Notes: generated by a model from the letters alone, not told the origin. Numbered from the stretch's first letter, positions 1 through 5,526 are shown. The stretch: 5,526 nt of DNA from Myxococcales bacterium (GCA_004525875.1 SPBQ01000177.1:1-5526), one strand, 5' to 3'. A program made the numbers and translations.

Positions 1-1033
1 CCTCGATCGTGTGCGGCCCGCAGGTCTCGGTCATACCGAGCGCGGTCGGCCGTAGCTCGGGGTCGCGAGGTCGCATCGCCACCGGGACGATGTCGTAGAT
101 GTTGCCGCTGCGGATCGAGGACAGATCGCGGTCCGCGAAGTCGGGATGCGCGGCCATGGCCTTTCCGTAATGCGGCCAGCCCGCGACGACCGTCGCCTGC
201 TCACGCTCCAGGTAGGCGAGCGTCTCGCCCGGCTCGAAGGCCTCCTCGGTAAGCAGACATGCCCCAACGTGCATCGCCGACAGCAGAACGAACACGAAGC
301 CGCCTACCCAGAAGAACGGCATCGGCGAGTACACGCGGTCGTCCGTCCGGATGTCGCGAAAACCGTTCAGTTGGTATGCGTGGCGGAGCGTGGCTCCATG
401 CGTGTGCACCGCGCCCTTCGGATCGGCCGTGCTTCCCGAGCTATAGATGAGGATCATCGGATCGGCCGGCGCCACCGAGCGTTCCGCCTCCGCGACGAGG
501 CCCGGGTTGATCGTGGCGCCGGCGGCGGCGAGATCGTCGATGCTTCCGTCCGCCCACGCCGGCGGTGCCCCTCCCTGAAGCCAGACATGTCGGAGGAAGG
601 GGAGAGGTTCAATGGCGAGGAACGGGCCTCGGGGGGTGCGGAGTATGGGCGCGTGATCCTCGAGCCGCGAGACGTAATCGTTGCTGAGGAAGCGATCGAC
701 GCCGAGCAACGTCGCGACGTCGGCATGGCGCAGGACCCAGCCGAGCTCACGCGGCTTGTAGAACGTGTTGATCGGGACGACGAGCGCGCCGATCCGTGAC
801 GCCGCCAGCCACGTCGTGACCCAGTCCGGGCCGTTCGGCATCAGGACGCCCACGCGCGTGCCCTTGCCCACGCCGCTGGCCATCAGGCCACGCGCGAGCT
901 CTCGCGAGCGCGCGTCGGCGTCGGCGTAGGTCAGGCGGCGCTCTCCGTGCACGATCAGCGTGCGATCGCCGTGGCGCTCGACGCGCGTGCGGATGAAGTC
1001 CGCGACGGTCGGCTCGTAATCGAGTGGCGTCAC
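1..1033 (-). CDS. AMP-forming acyl-CoA synthetase (class I adenylate-forming enzyme), N-terminal part, cut by window edge
   Basis: This gene activates a carboxylic acid with ATP to an acyl-adenylate and then to the CoA thioester, presumably in the cytoplasm. The frame is open for 344 codons from a GTG at 1033 to the left edge, so the C-terminal part of a roughly 500-550 residue enzyme is missing. The ATP-binding P-loop reads YSSGSTADPKG at residues 197-207, with the invariant Lys at 206. The acyl-binding region has PMPFFWVGG, and the GMTETCG motif lies at 333-339. The N-terminal half has the usual family text (LTYADADARSRELARGL, VGVLMPNGPDW, GALVVPINTFY). The P-loop has Ala at 203 where Gly is common; I recall this variant from other acyl-CoA synthetases. 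The GTG was chosen because a GGGGGAG ribosome site lies 10 bases upstream and a good promoter just beyond; the frame stays open further up. The gene is transcribed away from the dehydrogenase operon. Substrate class is unknown: medium/long-chain, branched or cyclic acids are all possible. Confidence 0.93.
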   Translation of the reverse strand, partial: MTPLDYEPTVADFIRTRVERHGDRTLIVHGERRLTYADADARSRELARGLMASGVGKGTRVGVLMPNGPDWVTTWLAASRIGALVVPINTFYKPRELGWVLRHADVATLLGVDRFLSNDYVSRLEDHAPILRTPRGPFLAIEPLPFLRHVWLQGGAPPAWADGSIDDLAAAGATINPGLVAEAERSVAPADPMILIYSSGSTADPKGAVHTHGATLRHAYQLNGFRDIRTDDRVYSPMPFFWVGGFVFVLLSAMHVGACLLTEEAFEPGETLAYLEREQATVVAGWPHYGKAMAAHPDFADRDLSSIRSGNIYDIVPVAMRPRDPELRPTALGMTETCGPHTIE

Positions 1034-1043
1034 CGGGTCAGAT

Positions 1044-1050
1044 CTCCCCC
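1044..1050 (-). promoter_or_regulatory. Ribosome binding site of the acyl-CoA synthetase
   Basis: The minus strand reads GGGGGAG at 1050-1044, ending 10 bases before the GTG at 1033. It decides for this start over a TTG further upstream at 1096, which would lie inside the predicted -35 box. Confidence 0.55.
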
Positions 1051-1066
1051 GAGCGAGGTCGAGCCC

Positions 1067-1096
1067 GGTATAGCGGCGCGGCCCGCATGTCGTCAA
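1067..1096 (-). promoter_or_regulatory. Sigma70-type promoter of the acyl-CoA synthetase gene
   Basis: On the minus strand a -35 box TTGACG (1096-1091, five of six consensus bases) is followed after 18 bases by a -10 box TATACC (1072-1067, four of six). A transcript would start near 1060 and give a leader of about 27 bases before the GTG at 1033, enough to hold the ribosome site. It is the best promoter match in the window and correctly placed, but prediction by eye in GC-rich DNA stays uncertain. Confidence 0.55.
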
Positions 1097-1213
1097 TGCG
1101 GCCACCCCCGCCCGCGCGGCGTCGCACTTTCTAGGTCCCACGCCGCGTCGGGCCGCGGAACGTCGTGCGGCCGGCGGTTGCAGCGGATGGCCGGAAGGGG
1201 GGGAATTGTCTAC

Positions 1214-1243
1214 TGGACAACGTTCGGGCTCCGCGGCTAGGCT
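1214..1243 (+). promoter_or_regulatory. Candidate promoter of the CHRD protein gene
   Basis: TGGACA at 1214-1219 matches the -35 consensus in five of six bases. TAGGCT at 1238-1243, 18 bases further on, matches the -10 box in only three of six. Transcription would start near 1250, leaving a leader of about 58 bases before the ATG at 1308. The -10 candidate overlaps the direct repeat at 1227-1250, which would fit a repressor site, but the match is weak. Confidence 0.28.
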
Positions 1244-1250
1244 CCGCGGC
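1227..1250 (+). repeat. 11-base direct repeat upstream of the CHRD gene, possible operator
   Basis: GGCTCCGCGGC occurs at 1227-1237 and again at 1240-1250, separated by TA, giving a 13-base period. Each copy contains the palindrome CCGCGG. It lies between the ribosome site and the candidate -35 box of the CHRD gene, where a regulator could bind. It may also be a chance or slippage product in GC-rich DNA. Confidence 0.5.
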
Positions 1251-1295
1251 AATACTGTCTGCCTGCGCGCGTGCGGAGCTGCGCGCGGGACACGC

Positions 1296-1303
1296 GGAGG
1301 AAG
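1296..1303 (+). promoter_or_regulatory. Strong ribosome binding site fixing the CHRD protein start
   Basis: GGAGGAAG at 1296-1303 contains a full GGAGG core, seven bases before the ATG at 1308. It decides for this ATG over the in-frame TTG at 1206, which has no such site and would place 34 residues in front of a clean signal peptide. Confidence 0.85.
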
Positions 1304-1307
1304 ACTT

Positions 1308-2627
1308 ATGATCCGGAGACTCCTCGTGGCGGCGGTCGCAATTTTCATCGCGACGTCTGCTGGCCGCGCATACGCCGATACACACGTCTGGGATATGACC
1401 TGCTCTGAGGATCAGGTCAGCAACTCCGGTGTCGGCGACGGGTCGACCGACAGTGCCGCGACCGGCACGGCGAGCACGCGCTACGACGCGCTGACGCAAC
1501 GCCTGTTCTACGACGTCAGCTACGCCGGCCTGGAGGGGCTGCTCACCAACATTCATATCCACGGCCCGGCCCCGCTCGGCGCCGGCAACCCGAACCACGT
1601 GTTCGACATCTTTTCGGGAGAGAGCGAGGTGCTCGAGGCTGGCGTCGACCGGACCTCCGATCGCGTGAGCTCGACCGACTCGCTGCTCGATCTCATCCTC
1701 GGCTCCAACGGCGTCGGTCTCGGCACCGTCGAGGAGAACGCGCAGGTGCTGATCGACGATCTGGCGTACGTGAACATCCATACCGACATCTGGCCCGCGG
1801 GCGAGATTCGATGCCAGTTCGTGACGACGCAGGTGCTCACCGACGCCGAGCAGGCCAAGGATCAGCAGAAGTGCACGCGTGCGATGATCAAGGGGCTGGG
1901 CAGGGTTGCCTCGACCAAGGGGAAGTCGGTCTGCAAGTGCGTGAACGACTTCACTGGCGGAAAGCTCAGCGACCTTCTCGAGAACTGCGTCGCGACCGAC
2001 GACTCCAAGGTAGGTAAGGCGCAGGCTAAGGTGACTGCCGACTTCGGCAAGCGCTGCACCGGCAACGACAAGGATGGTATTACGAAGCTCCCGGCCTTCG
2101 GGGTGACCGACGACCCGACTGTCAATAGCGTCGCGAGTCTGTGGAGCGCCGGTATTCCCCACGCGATATTCGGCCCGGATCTCGATGTTGCGGTGGACGA
2201 CGGAACGGATCCCGACCTCGGCAGCTGCCAGGTCGGCGCACTCAAGGCGCTGAAGAAGTGCCGCGATACGCGCGTCAAGGAGTACGACAAGTGCGTGAAT
2301 GGCGACCTCAAGGGCAAGGTCGGTCTGACGATCGTCGACGTGTTCGGCATGGAGCAGTGTTTGGGGAGCGACGCGAAGGGCAAGATTGCGGGCGCGTGCG
2401 ATGCCACGACCGGCAAGCTCCGCGAGGCCGTCGAGAAGGCCTGCTCCGGCGTCGATCTACTCACGGCGTTCCCGCTGTGCGCGGCGGGCGACACCGCGTC
2501 GACCGCCGCATGTCTCGACCGTGTGGCCGCTTGCGGGACCTGCCTGGCCACCAATGCGTCGACCGGCTCCGCCCTCGACTGCGATGTCTTCGATGACGGC
2601 CTCACGAACGGGAGTTGCTCGCCGTAG
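1308..2627 (+). CDS. Secreted CHRD-domain protein with long cysteine-rich C-terminal region
   Basis: This 439-residue protein is predicted to be exported and has no assigned function. Residues 1-23 form a signal peptide: MIRR, then a hydrophobic stretch LLVAAVAIFIATSA, and an AYA|D cleavage site. Residues of about 24-172 match the CHRD domain (Pfam PF07452, named after chordin and found in many bacterial exported proteins). The hallmarks are HIHGPA at 83-88 and YVNIHT at 154-159 followed by PAGEIRCQF at 163-171. The rest (about 173-439) is rich in Cys, Lys, Asp and Gly and holds 17 of the protein's 19 cysteines. It contains two related stretches, each beginning KC and ending KCVN (188-214 and 317-332), and a CGTC pair near the C-terminus. 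No lipobox, membrane anchor or sortase signal is visible, so a periplasmic or released, disulfide-rich protein is inferred. It stands alone between a divergent gene and a hairpin. I recall similar Lys/Cys tails in proteins of uncultured deltaproteobacterial-type genomes, but cannot verify this. Confidence 0.9.
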   Translation: MIRRLLVAAVAIFIATSAGRAYADTHVWDMTCSEDQVSNSGVGDGSTDSAATGTASTRYDALTQRLFYDVSYAGLEGLLTNIHIHGPAPLGAGNPNHVFDIFSGESEVLEAGVDRTSDRVSSTDSLLDLILGSNGVGLGTVEENAQVLIDDLAYVNIHTDIWPAGEIRCQFVTTQVLTDAEQAKDQQKCTRAMIKGLGRVASTKGKSVCKCVNDFTGGKLSDLLENCVATDDSKVGKAQAKVTADFGKRCTGNDKDGITKLPAFGVTDDPTVNSVASLWSAGIPHAIFGPDLDVAVDDGTDPDLGSCQVGALKALKKCRDTRVKEYDKCVNGDLKGKVGLTIVDVFGMEQCLGSDAKGKIAGACDATTGKLREAVEKACSGVDLLTAFPLCAAGDTASTAACLDRVAACGTCLATNASTGSALDCDVFDDGLTNGSCSP

Positions 2628-2647
2628 TCGGGGGCTGGCCTGGGCCT

Positions 2648-2671
2648 CGACGGCGCTGCGTAGCGCCGTCG
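2648..2671 (+). terminator. Hairpin terminator after the CHRD protein gene
   Basis: CGACGGCGCT at 2648-2657 and AGCGCCGTCG at 2662-2671 form a perfect ten-base-pair stem around the loop GCGT, starting 21 bases after the TAG stop. No T-run follows (next bases are CTTGCCACAA), so it is not a textbook intrinsic terminator. GC-rich genomes often use such hairpins. It would separate the CHRD transcript from the dehydrogenase operon. Confidence 0.6.
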
Positions 2672-2709
2672 CTTGCCACAATCTGACAGATCATCAACTT
2701 TCGTCGGTC

Positions 2710-2713
2710 GAGG
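2710..2713 (+). promoter_or_regulatory. Ribosome binding site of the first acyl-CoA dehydrogenase
   Basis: GAGG at 2710-2713 lies six bases before the ATG at 2720. That start gives the normal family N-terminus MEFGWSEEDERFRREM. Confidence 0.5.
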
Positions 2714-2719
2714 CGATCG

Positions 2720-3865
2720 ATGGAGTTCGGCTGGTCAGAGGAGGACGAACGGTTCCGTCGAGAGATGCAGGGCTTTCTCGAGGCCGAGCTGCCGGCCGAC
2801 TGGCGCCAGCTTGCCAACGAAGGCCCGGGCAGCGATGCCCAGGCCGATTTCTCGAAGAGCTTCTGCCGTCGACTGGCCGAGAAGGGCTGGCTCACACAGA
2901 GCTGGCCGTCGCAGTACGGCGGTGCCGACTGCACTCCCTGGCGCCACGCGATCCTCAGCGAGGAACTGTGGTCACGCGGCGAGCCGCGCGGGCCCCAGTA
3001 TATGAACGTGAACTGGATCGGTCCGGCGATCATGCAGTTCGGGACCGAGGACCAGAAGCGCCATCACCTGCCGCTCATCTCCGGCGGCGAGGTGCTCTGG
3101 TGCCAGGGTTTCTCGGAGCCGGAGGCCGGATCCGATCTGGTCGCTCTGCGGACGGCCGCTGTACGCGACGGCGAGGACTACGTAGTCAACGGTACCAAGA
3201 TCTGGACGTCGTACGCGAACCATGCCGACTACTGTTTTCTGCTCGTGCGGACGCAAGCCGATTCCAGCCGCCACAAGGGCATCTCGGTGTTGCTGGTCCC
3301 GATGGATGTGCCGGGAATCGAGATCCGTGAGATCCCATCGGTGGTAGGCAAGCGTTACTTCCATGAGGTGTTCTTCACCGACGTGCGTGTTCCCCGGAGT
3401 GCGCGGCTTGGACCGGAGAACGAAGGCTGGGCCGTCGTCACGTACGCCCTGCAGTACGAACGCGTGGGCGCGCCGCGCTATGCCCGTGCGGCGGTCACGC
3501 TCGACGCGTTGGCCGAGCACGCGCGCGAGCGCGGCAAGCTCGAGGATCCGACCGTGCGCGAGAAGCTCGGCGAGGCCCGCGCCATGTGCGAGGCCGGCCG
3601 CGCGCTCAGCTACCGCGTGATCGATCAGCGCGCCAAGGGATTGCCGCCGAGCGCCGACACGAACGTTGCGCGCGTGATGGGTACGCTGGTCGACCGTGCC
3701 GTCGGTGAGCTGGCGCTCGAGATCCTCGCTCCGGACGGCCTCGAGTACGGAACGTTCGCCGACTCGAACTTCCGCATGTCGATGACCGCGGGCGTCGCAG
3801 TCGGTGCCACCGAGGTGCAGCTCAACTTGATCGCTTCACGCGTTCTGGGTCTGCCGAAGGAGTGA
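2720..3865 (+). CDS. Acyl-CoA dehydrogenase, catalytic (alpha-type) subunit, FadE26/FadE31-like
   Basis: A 381-residue flavoprotein subunit predicted to introduce the alpha,beta double bond into an acyl-CoA, in the cytoplasm. Length and layout are normal for the family: a helical N-terminal domain (about 1-120), a beta domain (about 121-235) and a helical C-terminal domain. The beta domain shows WCQGFSEPEAGSDL from residue 127 and KIWTS at 160-164, both flavin/substrate contacts. ALQYERVG places Glu247 where isovaleryl-CoA and long-chain dehydrogenases, and FadE26-type subunits (LNHERV), keep the catalytic base. The C-terminus has ATEVQLNLIASRVLGLPKE, also standard. The RQFGR motif that contacts the flavin of the neighbouring subunit is missing: an ungapped alignment to the next gene puts HARER there (267-271). 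Such alpha subunits work with a beta partner that supplies the motif, and both genes downstream have it. It heads the operon; the following gene starts nine bases after its stop. Substrate is not readable; a bulky or branched acyl-CoA is inferred. Confidence 0.95.
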   Translation: MEFGWSEEDERFRREMQGFLEAELPADWRQLANEGPGSDAQADFSKSFCRRLAEKGWLTQSWPSQYGGADCTPWRHAILSEELWSRGEPRGPQYMNVNWIGPAIMQFGTEDQKRHHLPLISGGEVLWCQGFSEPEAGSDLVALRTAAVRDGEDYVVNGTKIWTSYANHADYCFLLVRTQADSSRHKGISVLLVPMDVPGIEIREIPSVVGKRYFHEVFFTDVRVPRSARLGPENEGWAVVTYALQYERVGAPRYARAAVTLDALAEHARERGKLEDPTVREKLGEARAMCEAGRALSYRVIDQRAKGLPPSADTNVARVMGTLVDRAVGELALEILAPDGLEYGTFADSNFRMSMTAGVAVGATEVQLNLIASRVLGLPKE

Positions 3866-3870
3866 GGGGG
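3864..3870 (+). promoter_or_regulatory. Ribosome binding site of the second dehydrogenase-like gene
   Basis: GAGGGGG at 3864-3870 overlaps the TGA stop of the preceding gene and lies four bases before the GTG at 3875. This supports the GTG start and translational coupling of the two subunits. Confidence 0.5.
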
Positions 3871-3874
3871 GCGC

Positions 3875-4804
3875 GTGGATTTCGAGCTGAACGAGGACCA
3901 GCGCGCCATCATTGATGCAGTGGAGGGGTTGCTCGCCCGCCACGCGGGCCCCGCGCGGGCGATCGGGCTTGCCGCCGATGGCGCCTATGATGCCGAGCTC
4001 GACGCGGCCCTGTGCGGGGCCGGCTTCATGGATGTCGCTCTTGGCGAGAGTACCGGTGCGCTCGAAGCAGCGCTCGTGGTTGAGGCGGTATCACGTCGCG
4101 GCGGCGTGGCGGCCGTGGCCGCTCAGGCGCTGGTCGTGCCCGGCCTGTGCGGCGAGGCACTCGGCGCACCGGTGGCGCTGGCCGCTGCGGACCAGATCGC
4201 CGCGCCCGTCCGTTTCGCGGAGCAGGCATCCTACGCACTGATCGACGCCGGCGAGGATGCACGCCTCGTCGAAATCGCGTCCGGTACCGCCGAGAGAGTC
4301 GATTCCAACTTCGGATTTCCGATGGGACGCCTTGGCGACAGCGCGCTTGAGGGAGGGCGCCAGCTCGGCCTAGGCTCCGGGGCGCGCCTGCGGGCATGGT
4401 GGCGCGTGGCGCTGGCGGCAGAGGCCCTCGGTGCGATGGAGTCGGCGCTCGAGGTGACGGTCGACTATCTAAAGCAGCGACGTCAGTTCGGACGCACGAT
4501 CGCTTCCTTCCAGGCGGTTCAGCACCGTTTGGCCGAGTGCAAGGTTCTGATCGAGGGCAGTCGCTGGCTCACCTACGAAGCTGCGTGGCTCGGTGCGCCT
4601 GATCACGCGGCCGCCGTCGCGGCCGCGCACACGCTCGCGACAGCCGGCCGAGTATTCGTGGAAACGCATCAACTCTCGGGTGCGATCGGCTTCACGCGCG
4701 AGCACGACCTCCACGTCTGGAGCATGAGGCTGCAGGCGTTGCGGTTGGAGATGTACGGCGTCGCGGCGCATCGGCGTGCCGCGACCGACACGCGCTGGGT
4801 GTGA
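3875..4804 (+). CDS. Short acyl-CoA dehydrogenase-family protein, beta-type partner subunit
   Basis: This 309-residue protein is shorter than a standard acyl-CoA dehydrogenase (about 380-400). It begins at a GTG with the family N-terminus DFELNEDQRAIIDAVEGLL. The middle beta domain (about 105-165) is reduced and has none of the usual flavin/substrate motifs (no EPxAGSD, no WxTN/S), so it is unlikely to be active alone. The C-terminal helical domain is well kept: AAEALGAMESALE with Glu183, then RRQFGRTIASFQAVQHRLA with RQFGR at 203-207, and HQLSGAIGFTREHDLH at 265-280. RQFGR is the arginine motif reaching the flavin of the partner chain, and GFTREHDLH resembles the GFTWEH-type text I recall from beta subunits such as FadE27. 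It most likely forms a heterotetramer with the upstream 381-residue subunit, completing its flavin site. It is followed after three bases by a second protein of the same kind. Confidence 0.9.
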   Translation: MDFELNEDQRAIIDAVEGLLARHAGPARAIGLAADGAYDAELDAALCGAGFMDVALGESTGALEAALVVEAVSRRGGVAAVAAQALVVPGLCGEALGAPVALAAADQIAAPVRFAEQASYALIDAGEDARLVEIASGTAERVDSNFGFPMGRLGDSALEGGRQLGLGSGARLRAWWRVALAAEALGAMESALEVTVDYLKQRRQFGRTIASFQAVQHRLAECKVLIEGSRWLTYEAAWLGAPDHAAAVAAAHTLATAGRVFVETHQLSGAIGFTREHDLHVWSMRLQALRLEMYGVAAHRRAATDTRWV

Positions 4805-4807
4805 GCG

Positions 4808-5526
4808 TTGAGCGTCGATCTCGAGTGGGAAGAGCTGCAGACGGCGATTGCCGACAGCGTCGCGAGCTACTGTAGCGATCGTTGCGGCGAGCAGGTCGCG
4901 CGCGATGCATTCCACGAGTTCCCGCGAGATGTCTGGAAGGGCCGGGCGGACCTGGGCGTGCTGGCGCTCGGGAGCGGCGCCGACGGCGGCCCACTGGAGA
5001 TCTGCGCGGCCGTGGAATCACTTGGCCGCGCGCTGTTTCCGGGGCCGCTGGCCGCGACATTCGCCGCGGCCGGAGTCCTCGAGGGCGCGGCACGCGAGCG
5101 CCTCACGTCGGGGGAGGCGCTCGTGTCGTTGAGTGCCGGCGGCCTGATTCCCTGGGCCGCGGTCGCGGACGTCTTCCTCGTACTGGAAGGCGGGCGGCTT
5201 TTCGAGGCCGAGCCGGCCGGCGAGATCACGGCGATCGAGACGATCGGTGGCGAGCCCTGGGGCCGGGTCGCGCTCGAGCGCGTTCGCACCGTCGGTAGCG
5301 CTGCCCGCACGCTCGCGATCCACGACATGTGTGTCGCCGCCTACACTGCGGCGTGTGGAAACCGGTTGGTCGAGCTCACCTGCGACCACGTCCGTACCCG
5401 CAAGCAGTTCGGTCGGGCCATCGGCGAGTTCCAGGCGGTGGCTCACCCACTCGCCAACGCGTCCATGAAGCTTGCGGCCGCGAAGACGCTGGCGCGAGCT
5501 GCGGCCTTCGAGCTTGCCTCGGGATC
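4808..5526 (+). CDS. Second short acyl-CoA dehydrogenase-family protein, beta-type, cut by window edge
   Basis: The frame is open from a TTG at 4808 to the right edge (239 codons); the C-terminus is missing. The TTG is the only reasonable start: an in-frame TGA, the stop of the preceding gene, lies just six bases upstream. SVDLEWEELQTAIADSVASYC matches a dehydrogenase N-terminus. The body is rich in Ala and Gly with a shortened middle domain and no EPxAGSD or WxTN/S motif. The clearest mark is RTRKQFGRAIGEFQAVAHPLA, with KQFGR at 199-203, the flavin-contacting motif. It looks like a paralogue of the preceding gene and a second partner for the 381-residue subunit. One oddity is that the position of the helix Glu (Glu183 in the neighbour) holds Tyr179 here, by an ungapped alignment from the KQFGR motif. 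Whether it replaces the other beta subunit on a different substrate, or joins a three-part complex, is not shown. No good ribosome site is visible, so coupling to the previous gene is likely. Confidence 0.88.
   Translation, partial: MSVDLEWEELQTAIADSVASYCSDRCGEQVARDAFHEFPRDVWKGRADLGVLALGSGADGGPLEICAAVESLGRALFPGPLAATFAAAGVLEGAARERLTSGEALVSLSAGGLIPWAAVADVFLVLEGGRLFEAEPAGEITAIETIGGEPWGRVALERVRTVGSAARTLAIHDMCVAAYTAACGNRLVELTCDHVRTRKQFGRAIGEFQAVAHPLANASMKLAAAKTLARAAAFELASG

Larger units (their letters stand above)
1034..1307. other. Divergent intergenic region between synthetase and CHRD protein genes
   Basis: These 274 bases lie between two divergently read genes and appear non-coding. The left third holds the minus-strand promoter and ribosome site of the synthetase. 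The right third holds a weak plus-strand promoter candidate, an 11-base direct repeat at 1227-1250 and the ribosome site of the CHRD gene. A small inverted repeat, TTGTC and GACAA separated by five bases, sits at 1206-1220. In the middle (about 1100-1200) I see only GC-rich sequence with no clear signal. Confidence 0.7.

Noticed and set aside
146..799. Open frame of 217 codons on the plus strand at the left of the window
   Set aside because: It lies inside the minus-strand acyl-CoA synthetase, which has P-loop and GMTETCG motifs; the Arg-rich translation resembles no protein family.
1263..1287. Direct repeat CTGCGCGCG at 1263-1271 and 1279-1287
   Set aside because: Low-complexity alternating GC of a kind expected by chance in this composition.
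1206..1307. Longer N-terminus of the CHRD protein from TTG at 1206
   Set aside because: It would put 34 Arg/Gly-rich residues before a perfect signal peptide, and the GGAGG ribosome site fits the ATG at 1308.
1131..2162. Long open frame of 343 codons on the minus strand opposite the CHRD gene
   Set aside because: It overlaps the CHRD gene almost completely, shows no recognisable domain, and is explained by GC-rich codon use. The plus-strand frame has a signal peptide, CHRD motifs and a strong ribosome site.
1862..2605. Open frame of 247 codons on the minus strand opposite the cysteine-rich tail
   Set aside because: Low-complexity Ser/Arg/Pro-rich translation typical of a GC-rich shadow frame, with no start signal.
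2673..2701. Possible promoter for the dehydrogenase operon, with TTGCCA at 2673-2678
   Set aside because: The -35-like box matches five of six bases, but no acceptable -10 box (better than three of six) lies 15-19 bases downstream.
2386..3330. Open frame of 314 codons on the plus strand bridging the CHRD and first dehydrogenase genes
   Set aside because: An Arg/Ala/Pro-rich shadow frame that runs across a hairpin and two well-supported genes.
3875..5526. The two short dehydrogenase-like genes as one gene broken by a nonsense mutation
   Set aside because: Each has its own dehydrogenase N-terminus and its own QFGR motif, and the first has a complete C-terminal end (GFTREHDLH plus the final helix), so they are two full units rather than halves of one.

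Overview
The window is GC-rich bacterial DNA with tightly packed genes. It holds five protein genes, and both window edges cut through a gene. No RNA gene, mobile element or CRISPR array is visible. The mix of CoA-ester catabolism genes and a secreted CHRD/cysteine-rich protein, at high GC, suggests an environmental bacterium of a deltaproteobacterial or Binatota/Myxococcota-like lineage, or possibly an actinobacterium-like one. That placement is inference from gene content and recalled families; nothing in the window fixes the taxon.

Left part (1-1033, minus strand): the N-terminal two thirds of an AMP-forming acyl-CoA synthetase starting at a GTG. It has a convincing sigma70-type promoter and ribosome binding site just upstream. 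A 274-base divergent intergenic region (1034-1307) follows, with a weaker plus-strand promoter candidate overlaid by an 11-base direct repeat. Next (1308-2627, plus) is a 439-residue exported protein made of a signal peptide, a CHRD domain and a long cysteine-rich tail. A strong hairpin at 2648-2671 separates it from the next unit.

Right part (2720 to the end, plus): three acyl-CoA dehydrogenase-family genes in one apparent operon, with gaps of 9 and 3 bases. The first (381 aa) is a full-length catalytic-type subunit with a Glu at the IVD/LCAD-type catalytic-base position, but it has no RQFGR flavin-binding arginine motif. The second (309 aa) and third (cut by the window edge) are short, have a shrunken middle domain, and each carries the (R/K)QFGR motif the first lacks. 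This is the division of labour known from the alpha2beta2 acyl-CoA dehydrogenases of actinobacterial steroid catabolism (FadE26-FadE27, FadE28-FadE29, FadE31 with FadE32 or FadE33). The set here looks like one alpha subunit with two alternative beta partners.

Together, the synthetase could activate a carboxylic acid to its CoA thioester and the dehydrogenase complex could perform the first alpha,beta-desaturation. The substrate cannot be read from the sequence; a bulky, branched or cyclic acyl chain is the best guess from the heteromeric architecture. The secreted CHRD protein has no obvious metabolic link to its neighbours.
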